The notes under the pieces were generated by a model. It did not search any database and was not told the origin of the DNA. It was given only the letters and a program-made list of their open reading frames with translations. Shown here one piece after another: positions 8,641 through 17,027 of a DNA stretch of 64,000 nucleotides. The stretch lies in the NCBI GenBank assembly GCA_910578345.1, contig CAJTRA010000003.1:241431-305430 (forward strand), read 5' to 3'. The stretch comes from an uncultured Lachnospiraceae bacterium (GTDB lineage: Bacteria; Bacillota; Clostridia; Lachnospirales; Lachnospiraceae). Both the position numbers and the translations under genes were made by a program. Positions within the stretch are counted from its first letter, which is position 1; each line of letters begins with the position of its first letter.

Positions 8641-9336
8641 TTACTCCTTTAAGTATCTGCAGTAGCGTTTTACAAATTCACTGTATTTCTGCTTGGCCAG
8701 ATAGATCTTATCCCCCTGCCCGACAGTAATGCTCTCATGATCATATCCGCTGATCGCGGACAGTGCGACCAAATATCCCCTGTGGCAGCGATAGAATCCA
8801 TCTCCCAATACATCCTCTAAATGATTCATACGCTCATAGTATTCCAGACATTCCGTCTTCATATGCAGGATCACCTTACGCCCGTTATTCTCCACATAGA
8901 GAATGTCATCCACCGGAATCCGGCGATGACTTCCCTCTGTCTTGACCAGAAGATATTTGGGCCCGGACTGTCTTCTTTCTATTTCCTGCGCAGCACGCCG
9001 CAGGACATCCAGCATCTTATCCTGATCCACCGGTTTCATAAGATAATGAAACGCACCCACATCAAAGGCTTCAAAAACCTGTTCCTTCACCCCTGTCACA
9101 AAGATCAGAATCGCGTCTGTCATTCTTCTGAGACGTCTGGCAGTCTCCATACCGTCCATCCCCTCCATTGCGATATCCAGAAGGACAATATCCGGACGAT
9201 ATCCCTCTTCTACTTTTTCGATTAATTTCATCCCTGAATCAAATTCACATGTCTGTGCCTGAGAAAACTCCTTCTCAAGTAAGGTTAGAATCCTTTCTCT
9301 CCCTCTTACCTCGTCATCGCAAACTGCAATATTCAT
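8641..9336 (-). CDS. LytTR-family response regulator (AgrA-like)
   Basis: The 231-residue protein has a receiver domain (Asp7, Asp8, phospho-Asp54 in VLLDIAMEGMDG, and a conserved Lys in YLMKPVD). Its C-terminal LytTR DNA-binding domain holds ILYVENNGRKVILHM and GFYRCHRGYLV. Proteins of this build bind paired direct repeats and answer to GHKL kinases. It is the middle gene of a three-gene run, 15 bases after the coiled-coil gene and four bases before the kinase. Its targets cannot be read from the window. Confidence 0.92.
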   Translation of the reverse strand: MNIAVCDDEVRGRERILTLLEKEFSQAQTCEFDSGMKLIEKVEEGYRPDIVLLDIAMEGMDGMETARRLRRMTDAILIFVTGVKEQVFEAFDVGAFHYLMKPVDQDKMLDVLRRAAQEIERRQSGPKYLLVKTEGSHRRIPVDDILYVENNGRKVILHMKTECLEYYERMNHLEDVLGDGFYRCHRGYLVALSAISGYDHESITVGQGDKIYLAKQKYSEFVKRYCRYLKE

Positions 9337-9351
9337 GTTTCCCCTCGTAGC

Positions 9352-10527
9352 CTAACTCTCTTCGTCTATGATGCTGCCTTTCAGATCTTCCTCTAATAAT
9401 TTCATCTTATGCAGCATATTCTTGACATCAAGCTGGACATTGGAAAGGCTTCCTGCGCTTCCTCTTCCATTCTCCAGAATATCGTCCAGCAAAACGGCGT
9501 CTTCCCTGGAACGCTCCTCTGCCTCTCTGCGCAGTTCCTCTCTCTCCTCATTCTTCACATGCGCTTCGTCGATCCGATTCTCCAGTTCCAGCTTGTCTTC
9601 TTTTCTTTCCTCTACCTTTTCTTCCTGTGCCGCCTCTTCTTCCGCTTTCTCCTGCGCCTCTTCCTTCTTCTCTTCCATTTCTTCGTCCATGTGATCCTTC
9701 GCTTCTTCCGTCAGCATGCCGATCACTTCCTTACTGGCCGCCTCCATCACACCCTCCGCTTTCTTCTGGGCATCTGACATCTCATGGAATTTCAGGCGTT
9801 CCAGCTTGATCGCACGGATGGATCCGTTATAGGCAGAAATCTGATCTTCAATCACATCATTCCTTTTCTCATAGATCTTCTGATACTGGTCGATCTCTAA
9901 GCAGCGTTTCTGGTATTCCGTCAGCGGTATGCCTTCCATCTCTTTCAGCCGCGCTTCCTCTTCCTCCGTCCACACCGCTTCGATTCCTTGCTCCTCAGCC
10001 TCAGCCTTGCGCTGCAGCAGTTCCAGATCCTCCTCTGTCTCCGGCATTCTTCCGTTGATCTCCCTGAGGCGTGCCCGCTCTTCCTCCGTCAGAAATACCT
10101 CATCCGGATGGCGCATGGCGTCTTCCTTCTTCTCTAAAAGCTCCAGATCCTTCTGCTCCTGGGAATCCGCCGCAACGCCGTATTGCTGCCGCAGCGCCTC
10201 CTTTCGCGCATCTCCCTGCGCTATGGCATCCAGATTCTCTGCATATTCCTCCTGCAGCATCGTCAGCTTATCCCGGATCTCCTGTACATCCCGATCTATC
10301 TTACGATCACCTTCCCATGCATCACCTATGATCTTGAGCGCCTTCTGCTGCGCGTACAACTTTCGCTGCGTAATCGGATCCTTCTTGAGATTCAGATCTC
10401 CCATGAAGATCGTCTTACGGTTCTGTTGTTCTTTGCCATCAATACCGGCGCGCTCCTGTGCTCTTGCCCTGGCTGCACTGCTGACTCCGATTACCAGATT
10501 CTCGTTCGCATTCGCTCTGATCTGCAT
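9352..10527 (-). CDS. Uncharacterised Glu/Lys-rich coiled-coil protein, first gene of the LytTR/GHKL operon
   Basis: The 391-residue protein is not recognised. It has no signal peptide or membrane segment. After an N-terminal 50 residues (RANANENLVIGVSSAARARA) almost the whole chain is charged heptad-like sequence, densest at residues 270-350 with runs such as EEMEEKKEEAQEKAEEEAAQ. The C-terminus returns to mixed sequence. The short spacing to the two-component genes suggests co-expression. AAGGAGG stands upstream of the ATG. The Ala-rich N-terminus and coiled coil recall flagellum- or export-related structural proteins, and the upstream flagellar-sigma-like promoter fits, but function is unknown. 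Confidence 0.75.
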   Translation of the reverse strand: MQIRANANENLVIGVSSAARARAQERAGIDGKEQQNRKTIFMGDLNLKKDPITQRKLYAQQKALKIIGDAWEGDRKIDRDVQEIRDKLTMLQEEYAENLDAIAQGDARKEALRQQYGVAADSQEQKDLELLEKKEDAMRHPDEVFLTEEERARLREINGRMPETEEDLELLQRKAEAEEQGIEAVWTEEEEARLKEMEGIPLTEYQKRCLEIDQYQKIYEKRNDVIEDQISAYNGSIRAIKLERLKFHEMSDAQKKAEGVMEAASKEVIGMLTEEAKDHMDEEMEEKKEEAQEKAEEEAAQEEKVEERKEDKLELENRIDEAHVKNEEREELRREAEERSREDAVLLDDILENGRGSAGSLSNVQLDVKNMLHKMKLLEEDLKGSIIDEES

Positions 10528-10611
10528 AAGTGATAACCTCCTTGTATCTTCTCAGACAAAATCCGTTTCGTCCGGCAAATTCTTTACACAATTTATTTCT
10601 TTCTCTAAATA

Positions 10612-10639
10612 TTATCGGCTTATTGAATGTTTTTCTTTA
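10612..10639 (-). promoter_or_regulatory. Possible flagellar sigma-28 (SigD) promoter
   Basis: Read on the minus strand, TAAA (10636-10639) is followed after 16 bases by GCCGATAA (10612-10619). The FliA/SigD consensus is TAAA-N14-16-GCCGATAA/T. It lies 85 bases before the coiled-coil/LytTR/GHKL operon. The remainder of the 345-bp gap holds only a terminator near 10750-10782. Confidence 0.5.
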
Positions 10640-10750
10640 ATCTCACCGCTGTTCTCCCACATCTGTTTAAGACAAAAAAACGCCCGTTCATGACACAATC
10701 ATACAAAAACCTGTGAAAACATGCCTGATGAAACTGCAGATACACCAAAA

Positions 10751-10782
10751 TGCCGCGCAGTCAAAATAATAACTGCACGGCA
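10751..10782 (-). terminator. Terminator downstream of the DUF975 gene
   Basis: TGCCGCGCAGT (10751-10761) pairs with ACTGCACGGCA (10772-10782) with one mismatch. On the minus strand TTTT follows, about 90 bases after the DUF975 stop. Confidence 0.5.
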
Positions 10783-10872
10783 TCTTCTTAAGATCTACTC
10801 TATTTTGTCTGTTCTTCTTTCCTGCACCGCCACTTCTCTGACTCCTGGCGGCTGCCCAGGCCTGCTGTCACT

Positions 10873-11694
10873 CTAACGGTCCTGGTCATTTGCGTAATAC
10901 TGACCATTCTGATAGGTCTGATCGTCCTGATAGCTTTGACCAGCCTGATAATCATAAGCATACTGGCCTGCCTGACCATTCTGATAGTTCTGTCCCCGGT
11001 TCCCGAATGTAATCTCCTTGAGCGCCACATAAAGCTCCGCATTCGTCATAAACACATACGGCCCCACATAGAAGATCGACAGAATACCACAGGTAAACAC
11101 CGACAGGAAATTCCATCCTAAGAAGGACAAGTCAAGCACAAAAGCATTCCACTTATTGCCGTCCATCATCTGTCTGCTGGCTGCAAACGCATCCCTGTAG
11201 TCAATTCCTGGATTCTCCGCCAGGATATACGGAATCATCCGGTATTCATACCCCTTAATGATGCCTGGAACAATAAACAAAAGAGTCCACAGAGATGTAA
11301 ATAACCCTTTCAAGAACATCGTCTTGACCACATTGCCATACCCATTGGAAAAGGCAAATCCCAGCTCATCCAGCTTCGCCTTCTGATAATGGCTCACGAC
11401 AAAGAAGCGCTGTGCTCCAACCAACAGAGGATTATACAAAAACACCGACATCGCCACGGCAATAATCATAACGATCGTGAAGGTCGTAAAGAATGCAGCC
11501 AGGAACCCCATCATCTCTGAAGAAGACATATGACCGCTGCCCAGATCAAAACTTCTCGTATAAGATACGTTGAATCCGCCTCCACCGCCACCGCCTCCAA
11601 GCAGTGTCAGGATAAAGGTGACTAACACCATCTTCCAATAATTAAATTTGAAAAACTTCTTCGCGTTTTCTTTCAATTCCGCCCTTGTCCACAT
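10873..11694 (-). CDS. DUF975 family integral membrane protein
   Basis: The 273-residue protein starts MWTRAELKENAKKFFKFNYW, the characteristic opening of DUF975 proteins. Four to six membrane segments follow and the conserved YEYRMIPYILAENP region is present. The family has no established function. Two features stand out. A run of eight glycines sits right after the first membrane segment. The 40-residue C-terminal tail is hydrophilic and built from Gln/Tyr/Asn/Gly repeats such as YQNGQAGQYAYDYQAGQSYQ, probably a disordered cytoplasmic tail. The gene is separated from NptA by about 100 bases and looks monocistronic. Confidence 0.85.
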   Translation of the reverse strand: MWTRAELKENAKKFFKFNYWKMVLVTFILTLLGGGGGGGGFNVSYTRSFDLGSGHMSSSEMMGFLAAFFTTFTIVMIIAVAMSVFLYNPLLVGAQRFFVVSHYQKAKLDELGFAFSNGYGNVVKTMFLKGLFTSLWTLLFIVPGIIKGYEYRMIPYILAENPGIDYRDAFAASRQMMDGNKWNAFVLDLSFLGWNFLSVFTCGILSIFYVGPYVFMTNAELYVALKEITFGNRGQNYQNGQAGQYAYDYQAGQSYQDDQTYQNGQYYANDQDR

Positions 11695-11796
11695 AGAAAA
11701 ATTCTCCTCTCCCCTAAATCAGTTGTCAGAATGACACATCTCTACTTTAATATATTATCGATCATATTGCAAGCTGAATCAGATGGAAAACTTTCC

Positions 11797-13563
11797 TTAC
11801 GGCAGTACATATTCCTGCTGCAATCCCTCATACAGGCTCTGAAACGCTTCTGTCCCTTTTTCCATATGATAGCCATGCATCTGCATTGAATCTTCTTCCC
11901 TGACCTGCACCGCACTGACTGCGACCTGGGCACAATGCGCCGCGATCCGTTCATATCCTGTCACAATATCCGACAGAAGAAATCCAAGTTCGATCGTACA
12001 CTTTCCTTTCCGCAGCCGTTTCACATGCCTCTTGCGCACCTGGATCCCAAGCGATTCGATGACCGCACGCAAAGCTTCCGTCTCATCAATGAAATCTGCG
12101 TTTTCTTCCTGGAAGATCCGTCCTGACATCTCCACGATCCTCATGACCGCCTGAGAAAAAACGGCCAGCTCTTCCTGCGCTTTTGCAGAGAAATTCTGTT
12201 CTTTATCTGCCATCCTGCCGCAGGCCATGGCGATTCCTGCCGCATGATCCGAGATCCGCTCGAACTCTCCGATACAATGCAAATACAAGGTCAGCGTCCG
12301 ACTGTCTTTCTCCGAAAGATCCTTTCCGGTCAATTTCAAAAGATATGTGCCGATCACATCCTCATACCGGTCTACATCCTTCTCCATCTGCTGCACGCTC
12401 TCCACAGTCTCTTTCGCATACTCATCGAGCAGCCCTGTCGCCATCCGGCAAGATTCCTGCACCGTATCGGCCATATGACAGATCACTTTTCTGCACTGCT
12501 CCATAGCCAGGGCAGGATTATTGATAAACCGGCTGTCCAATGCTTTGACATCCTCGTCGATATACCGTGCCGGCACATGCTCGCCGCTCTGCTCGCGTAT
12601 GGTCAGATAGGCAAGCTTTTCCAGCAAATCCGAGAAAGGCAGAAGCAGGCACGTCGCAAATACATTAAAAACGGTGTGCACCACGGCGATCCCATAAGGT
12701 CTTGCCGCCTCTGTCATAAAATCAAACGACACTGCCGCATTGAACAGATAGAAAATGACCATAAAGACAATGGTCCCGATGAGATTAAAATAGAGATGGA
12801 CAATGGCCGCTCTCTTCGCGTTCCTTGATGTCCCCACCGAAGAGAGAAGCGCCGTCACGCAAGTACCGATGTTCTGTCCCATAATGATCGGCACCGCCAT
12901 GCTGTAAGAAACTGCACCCGTAGCACAGAGTGCCTGCAGAATACCGACCGATGCCGAAGAACTCTGTATGACCGCTGTCAAAACGATCCCCGCGATCATC
13001 CCTGGGATCGGGCTGGAAAATAACAACAGCAGATTGGTGAATTCCGGCACATCTGCTAACGGTTTGACCGCCGCCGACATCGTGTCCATCCCGATCATCA
13101 ATATGGCAAAACCGATCAGAATCGTAGCCGCATTCTTATATTTCTCTTTCCCTGAAAAAAGTAAAAAGATAACCCCGGTCATAGCAAAGATCTGTGAAAA
13201 TGCAGATGGTTTCAACAACTGCATCACAAAACTGCCGCTTTCAATTCCCGTCAGACTTAAGATCCAGGAAGTGATCGTCGTCCCCACATTAGCTCCCATG
13301 ATGATCCCGATCGCCTGCGACAGTTTCATCATGCCGGAATTGACGAATCCTACCACCATGACAGTCGTCGCCGAAGAGGACTGGATCAGCGCCGTGACGC
13401 CTGCCCCCAGCAGGACTGCCCGCCATTTGCTGTAAGTCATCTTCTCCAGTATCCTCTCCATTCTTCCGCCGCTCACCTTAGACAACCCTTCTCCCAGCAG
13501 ATGCATGCCGTACAGAAACAGCGCCAGTCCGCCAATCATCGTCAGTAGATCAAAAAAATCCAT
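11797..13563 (-). CDS. Na+/phosphate cotransporter with C-terminal PhoU-like domain (NptA/YjbB type)
   Basis: The protein has about 588 residues. The N-terminal 300 carry two inverted copies of the Na/Pi-cotransporter repeat with its hallmark QSSSATTVM (ALIQSSSATTVMVVGF) and QSSSASVGI (AVIQSSSASVGILQAL). The C-terminal 200 residues form a helical PhoU-like domain. It should move phosphate with sodium across the membrane. I chose the ATG at 13561-13563 (MDFFDLLTMIGGLALFLYGM), because GGGAGG stands six bases ahead and the first membrane helix then begins at the N-terminus. A start 17 codons earlier has no ribosome site. A three-repeat Pho box lies 80-107 bases upstream, so phosphate starvation control is likely. 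It follows pstSCA on the same strand. Confidence 0.9.
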   Translation of the reverse strand: MDFFDLLTMIGGLALFLYGMHLLGEGLSKVSGGRMERILEKMTYSKWRAVLLGAGVTALIQSSSATTVMVVGFVNSGMMKLSQAIGIIMGANVGTTITSWILSLTGIESGSFVMQLLKPSAFSQIFAMTGVIFLLFSGKEKYKNAATILIGFAILMIGMDTMSAAVKPLADVPEFTNLLLLFSSPIPGMIAGIVLTAVIQSSSASVGILQALCATGAVSYSMAVPIIMGQNIGTCVTALLSSVGTSRNAKRAAIVHLYFNLIGTIVFMVIFYLFNAAVSFDFMTEAARPYGIAVVHTVFNVFATCLLLPFSDLLEKLAYLTIREQSGEHVPARYIDEDVKALDSRFINNPALAMEQCRKVICHMADTVQESCRMATGLLDEYAKETVESVQQMEKDVDRYEDVIGTYLLKLTGKDLSEKDSRTLTLYLHCIGEFERISDHAAGIAMACGRMADKEQNFSAKAQEELAVFSQAVMRIVEMSGRIFQEENADFIDETEALRAVIESLGIQVRKRHVKRLRKGKCTIELGFLLSDIVTGYERIAAHCAQVAVSAVQVREEDSMQMHGYHMEKGTEAFQSLYEGLQQEYVLP

Positions 13564-13642
13564 AATAGCCTCCCTTGCCGCAGAATCTATGTTACTATGA
13601 TTTGAAGTTATCATGAATTTATCCGTATCACTATCATGTATT

Positions 13643-13670
13643 TGTAAAGGATATGTAAAATCTATGTAAA
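13643..13670 (-). promoter_or_regulatory. Pho box: three TTTACA repeats at exact 11-bp period
   Basis: On the minus strand TTTACA occurs at 13665-13670, 13654-13659 and 13643-13648, each 11 bp apart. Tandem hexamers with an 11-bp repeat are the signature of PhoB/PhoP binding sites. The site lies in the pstA-NptA gap in front of NptA. No equivalent is seen in front of pstS. Confidence 0.7.
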
Positions 13671-13704
13671 GTCACGGTTCTGTCTGTTGTATGCCGTGTT
13701 GTAC

Positions 13705-14595
13705 TCACAAACATCCCATCCTGTCAGACAAAAACCTTGTCAGAATATGAAAAAATAGAACAAGACACAATAAGACCGCAGCGATCCCAAACGCGGCGTC
13801 ATACTCTGCCCTGGACATGCTCAGATATAGCTGTACAGCAAGCGTACCGCCGGATTCCCTGACCTTATGCAAAAGTCCTCTGCCATGTCCCGGCAGCAGA
13901 TAGCCGCTGCCCGCCGTAAACAACAACGCAGCGGACTCTCCGACAATGCGGCCCACCGCCAAAAGCACGCCCGTCGCGATCCCTGGCATGGCAGCAGGAA
14001 GCAGTATTGTGCGGATCATATGCCACTTGCCAGCGCCCATACCGACTGCCCCGCTGCGATAGCTGTCCGGCACCGCACGCAGCGCTTCCTGGGTATTCCT
14101 CGTAATAAGCGGCAAAATCATAAGCGAAAGGGTCAGCGAACCTGTCAGGATCGAATAGCCAAGTCCCAGCGTTGTTCCGAAAAACACCATCCCAAAAAGC
14201 CCAAACACAATGGAGGGAATCCCCGCCAGCGTCTCTGTCGCAAATTCGATCATCTGGATCCATCTGCTTCTTTTTGCATATTCATTCAGCCAGATCGCAG
14301 AACCAATCCCGATCGGTACTGCAATCATAAGCGTCAGCACCACAAGATAGCAGGTGTTCACAAGATTGCCCGCGATCCCGACCGTTCCCCTCCGCGCACT
14401 CGACACTGTAGTCAAAAAAGACCGGCTGATTCCCGGAAATCCTCTCACAAACACATACAGAAGAATCCCTGCCAGCAACATGACCGAAAGAAACGACGTC
14501 AGATAGATCAAACCAAGCAGAAAACTGTCTTTTATCTTTCTGCCCATTTCCACATTTCCTCCTCTTACTTCCTTCTTTCCAACGGCTGCTGTCAT
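13705..14595 (-). CDS. pstA: Phosphate ABC transporter permease PstA
   Basis: The 296-residue inner-membrane subunit has six predicted membrane segments. It carries the ABC-permease coupling-loop pattern EALRAVPDSYRSGAVGMGAG, which contacts the ATPase PstB. ETLAGIPSIVFGLFGMVFFG is the phosphate-permease family motif. The ATG overlaps the pstC stop as ATGA. A second ATG at about 14547 (MGRKIKDSFLLGL) has GAGGAGG nine bases upstream and may be the true start. The next gene downstream is NptA, not pstB, although pstA is almost always followed by pstB and phoU. The ATPase must come from elsewhere in the genome if the transporter is active. Confidence 0.93.
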   Translation of the reverse strand: MTAAVGKKEVRGGNVEMGRKIKDSFLLGLIYLTSFLSVMLLAGILLYVFVRGFPGISRSFLTTVSSARRGTVGIAGNLVNTCYLVVLTLMIAVPIGIGSAIWLNEYAKRSRWIQMIEFATETLAGIPSIVFGLFGMVFFGTTLGLGYSILTGSLTLSLMILPLITRNTQEALRAVPDSYRSGAVGMGAGKWHMIRTILLPAAMPGIATGVLLAVGRIVGESAALLFTAGSGYLLPGHGRGLLHKVRESGGTLAVQLYLSMSRAEYDAAFGIAAVLLCLVLFFHILTRFLSDRMGCL

Positions 14596-15497
14596 GTCTT
14601 CCTTAAGATTGCATGGAGCACAAGATTCACTGCCATGATAAAGAGAAACAAAACCATGCCGACCGTAAACAACACCTGCCTGTGAAGACCATTGGCATAT
14701 GCCATCTCACTGACAAGCGCTGTCGTGAGAAATCTGACGGAACAAAACGGAAGTGGAAAATTCACCGAACCACCTGACACCAGACTGACTGCCATAGCCT
14801 CGCCAACCGCCCGGCCCACCCCCAGAACCACCGCTGTGACAATGCCTGGCCTCGCTGCCGGAATGACCACCTGGAAGATTGTCTGTATCCTGGAAGCCCC
14901 TAATGCCAGTGAACATTCTCTCAACTGGGAAGGCACCGAACGCAGAGCCGACTCACTGATACTAATTACTGTCGGTAATATCATGACCGCCAGTACCAGC
15001 ACTGCAGACAGCAGATTCGCACCGCCTGTAAACTGATGTGTCTTCGATCCCGCAAAAATCCTCTGCTCCAGACGATATATGACCGGATTTAGTATCATCA
15101 TGCCCAATAACCCGTAAACCACCGAAGGAATCCCCGCCAAAAGTTCCACCGCCGGCCGCACTGCCTCCGCCAGCCGCGCCGGCGCTGTCTCCGCCAGAAA
15201 AACAGCCGTCAAAAGCGCCACCGGCACGCCAATAAGCACTGCAAGCAACGTACCTGTAATCGAAGTCAGGATCACATATAGAATCCCAAAGGAAGGATCC
15301 CGCGCCGCCGGCTTCCAAGTATCCGAAAACAACATCTCCTTGATCCCCACCTGATAAATTGCCGGTATACCATTTGCAATCATATACAATGTGATCATGC
15401 CTACCGCAAGCAGCGCCAGAAAAGCACATGCGGTAAAGACACACTCCGCCGCCGCTTCTATCCTGCGGGCACGGCTTCTTTGTAAAAATCTCTCCAT
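14592..15497 (-). CDS. pstC: Phosphate ABC transporter permease PstC
   Basis: PstC is the second transmembrane subunit of the high-affinity phosphate importer. It has six membrane segments, the family motif VELLAGIPSVVYGLLGMMIL, and the coupling loop SALRSVPSQLRECSLALGAS, whose EAA-like shape should dock an ATPase. I place the start at ATG 15495-15497 (MERFLQRSRA), with AGGGG eight bases before it. A GTG 18 codons earlier (15551) is in frame but has no ribosome site. The gene sits between pstS and pstA with tight spacing, so the three are one transcript. Confidence 0.93.
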   Translation of the reverse strand: MERFLQRSRARRIEAAAECVFTACAFLALLAVGMITLYMIANGIPAIYQVGIKEMLFSDTWKPAARDPSFGILYVILTSITGTLLAVLIGVPVALLTAVFLAETAPARLAEAVRPAVELLAGIPSVVYGLLGMMILNPVIYRLEQRIFAGSKTHQFTGGANLLSAVLVLAVMILPTVISISESALRSVPSQLRECSLALGASRIQTIFQVVIPAARPGIVTAVVLGVGRAVGEAMAVSLVSGGSVNFPLPFCSVRFLTTALVSEMAYANGLHRQVLFTVGMVLFLFIMAVNLVLHAILRKT

Positions 15498-15564
15498 GCA
15501 TTTAACCCCTGCCCTATTCTTCTTTGCTAAAAGGTCAGTCTTACCTTTCACGCCGTAATGACAC

Positions 15565-16416
15565 TCACTTTTCTGGTATCACCAGCCCAGCCATTCGGAT
15601 CAGTTTCTTTCCCTCTTCTGACTGCAGATAAGCCATAAGTTCCTGTACCAGCTTACTCTGTTCCCATGCCTCCCCCTTTGTCACCAAAAAGAAATACCGT
15701 CTTAACGGATATGTTCCGTTCCTGACCGTCTCTTCTGCAGCTTCCACCCCCTCCAAATCGATCCTACACACCGTATCATTGCATACCTCCAGTGAGACGT
15801 ATCCAATCGCACCCGGCGTGACGGCTGTTCTGGCCATCACAGCTCCTTCCGAATCCACCTCATTCGCATACTTACAGCAGTCGTTGATGCCGAGCAGTTC
15901 TTCGAAAGTACTTCGGCTGCCACTGCCAGCTTCCCTTCCCACCACCACAATTGGTTCTGTCCGTCCACCGACTTCACTCCAATCTCTGATTCTGCCGGTA
16001 TAGATTCCAACAAGCTCCGCCGTCGTCAATTCCCGGACCAGGTTATCCGTATTCGCGACCACTGCGATCCCGTCTACTGCCACAACAGACGCAACCGCTC
16101 CGGCATTCTGCTCTTCCTTTGTCAGTTCCCTGGAACAAAGACCTACATCCGCACGACCGTCAAGCACCGCTTCCACACCTGCCGATGAACCTGTGAATTC
16201 CGTCGTCACCGTCACACCTGCGTGTTCCTCCATAAAGCACTCTGACACAATACGGGCAAACCTCTCCATCGATGTAGAACCGGCCATAGCGATTGATCCA
16301 TGTTCTCCTGCAGACAACGACTGCAGCTCCTCTCTTCCGCCGCATCCGTTCAGACTCCTGAGAATGCCTGCCATCAGACCCAATACCACGATTCCTGCTA
16401 CAGTATGCTTGTTCAT
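15565..16416 (-). CDS. pstS: Phosphate-binding lipoprotein PstS
   Basis: The 283-residue lipoprotein has a signal ending SLNGC. The phosphate-binding motifs AGSTSMERF, TEFTGSSAGVEAVLDGRADV and REAGSGSRSTFEELL are visible, so it should capture inorganic phosphate outside the membrane for PstCA. It is first in the operon. The ribosome site before the ATG is weak. The upstream sequence holds a possible -10 (TATAGA) but no TTTACA-type Pho box, unlike NptA. A decayed mobile island begins only about 80 bases upstream and may have cut the original control region away. Confidence 0.93.
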   Translation of the reverse strand: MNKHTVAGIVVLGLMAGILRSLNGCGGREELQSLSAGEHGSIAMAGSTSMERFARIVSECFMEEHAGVTVTTEFTGSSAGVEAVLDGRADVGLCSRELTKEEQNAGAVASVVAVDGIAVVANTDNLVRELTTAELVGIYTGRIRDWSEVGGRTEPIVVVGREAGSGSRSTFEELLGINDCCKYANEVDSEGAVMARTAVTPGAIGYVSLEVCNDTVCRIDLEGVEAAEETVRNGTYPLRRYFFLVTKGEAWEQSKLVQELMAYLQSEEGKKLIRMAGLVIPEK

Positions 16417-16498
16417 TCTAATCTGCCGATCCGTTTTTCTATAGGATATGCTCTTTTAACTTGTCTCATCTCTATATTTTCTACTACTGCACTCTCCC

Positions 16499-16783
16499 TT
16501 GATTCTGTTTTGCGAAGCAAGAATGGCACTAAACATTTCTATGGTCTATTCTTACTACGAAGTAGGCAGAATGATTATGGAAGAAGAACAAAATGGAGAG
16601 CAACGGACTGAATATGGCAAGGCAATTCTTAAAGAATTATCAAGGCGTTTAACGGAGCGTTTAGGAAAAGGATTTTCTGTAGAAAACTTGAAGCTGATGC
16701 GCAGATTCTATGTAGTATATTCCCAAGATCAGATTGGGCAGAAAAAGAGAAATACAGGGAAAACGATTCCTTCTGTCATATAA
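16499..16783 (+). pseudogene. Fragment of a DUF1016/YhcG-type (PDDEXK) protein
   Basis: About 80 residues match the N-terminal domain of DUF1016 proteins: ALNISMVYSYYEVGRMIMEE, EYGKAILKELSRRLTERLG, GFSVENLKLMRRFYVVYSQD. Full proteins have about 330 residues and end in a PDDEXK nuclease domain. Here the beginning is missing (the frame opens with a TTG without ribosome site), and the frame ends after QIGQKKRNTGKTIPSVI. It is a remnant at the left edge of the AT-rich island. Confidence 0.8.
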
Positions 16784-16919
16784 ATACAGAAAAAGATAGC
16801 TGAAACATTGTGCAAGACATCAGGCTTGGGATATATAAATATAATTCAACCCTTAGTGATGTTCTATATAAAGTAAATAGAAATTGATCGGAGGAAAGAT
16901 AAAAGAAAAATCATATTTA

Positions 16920-16972
16920 GGGCTTTGTTATTTGCGAGAAAACTTATCCGCAATTTGTAAAGTCCTTTTATG
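16920..16972 (+). terminator. Possible terminator inside the island
   Basis: GGGCTTTG at 16920-16927 and TTGCG at 16932-16936 pair imperfectly with CGCAA at 16949-16953 and the AAAGTCC ending at 16965. TTTTA follows. It separates the DUF1016 fragment from the AbiE operon. Confidence 0.35.
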
Positions 16973-16983
16973 TGAAATAAAAA

Positions 16984-17027
16984 TTAACTTTCACACTACA
17001 TTTAATTATAATATGATGTATGAAAGT
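16984..17027 (+). promoter_or_regulatory. abiE promoter with inverted-repeat operator
   Basis: TTAACT (16984-16989), a 17-bp spacer and TATAAT (17007-17012) place the transcript start close to the AbiEi ATG at 17020, suggesting a leaderless or nearly leaderless message. ACTTTCA and TACAT (16987-16993, 16997-17001) recur inverted as ATGTA and TGAAAGT (17016-17027). AbiEi antitoxins are known to repress their own promoter through inverted repeats. Confidence 0.6.

Noticed and set aside
9368..9777. Long plus-strand frames rich in Ser, Leu and Phe opposite the coiled-coil gene
   Set aside because: They mirror the Glu/Lys-rich coding strand and have no start signals.
13867..14685. A 272-codon plus-strand frame opposite pstA and pstC
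   Set aside because: It lacks a ribosome site and homology, and both pst genes on the other strand are certain.
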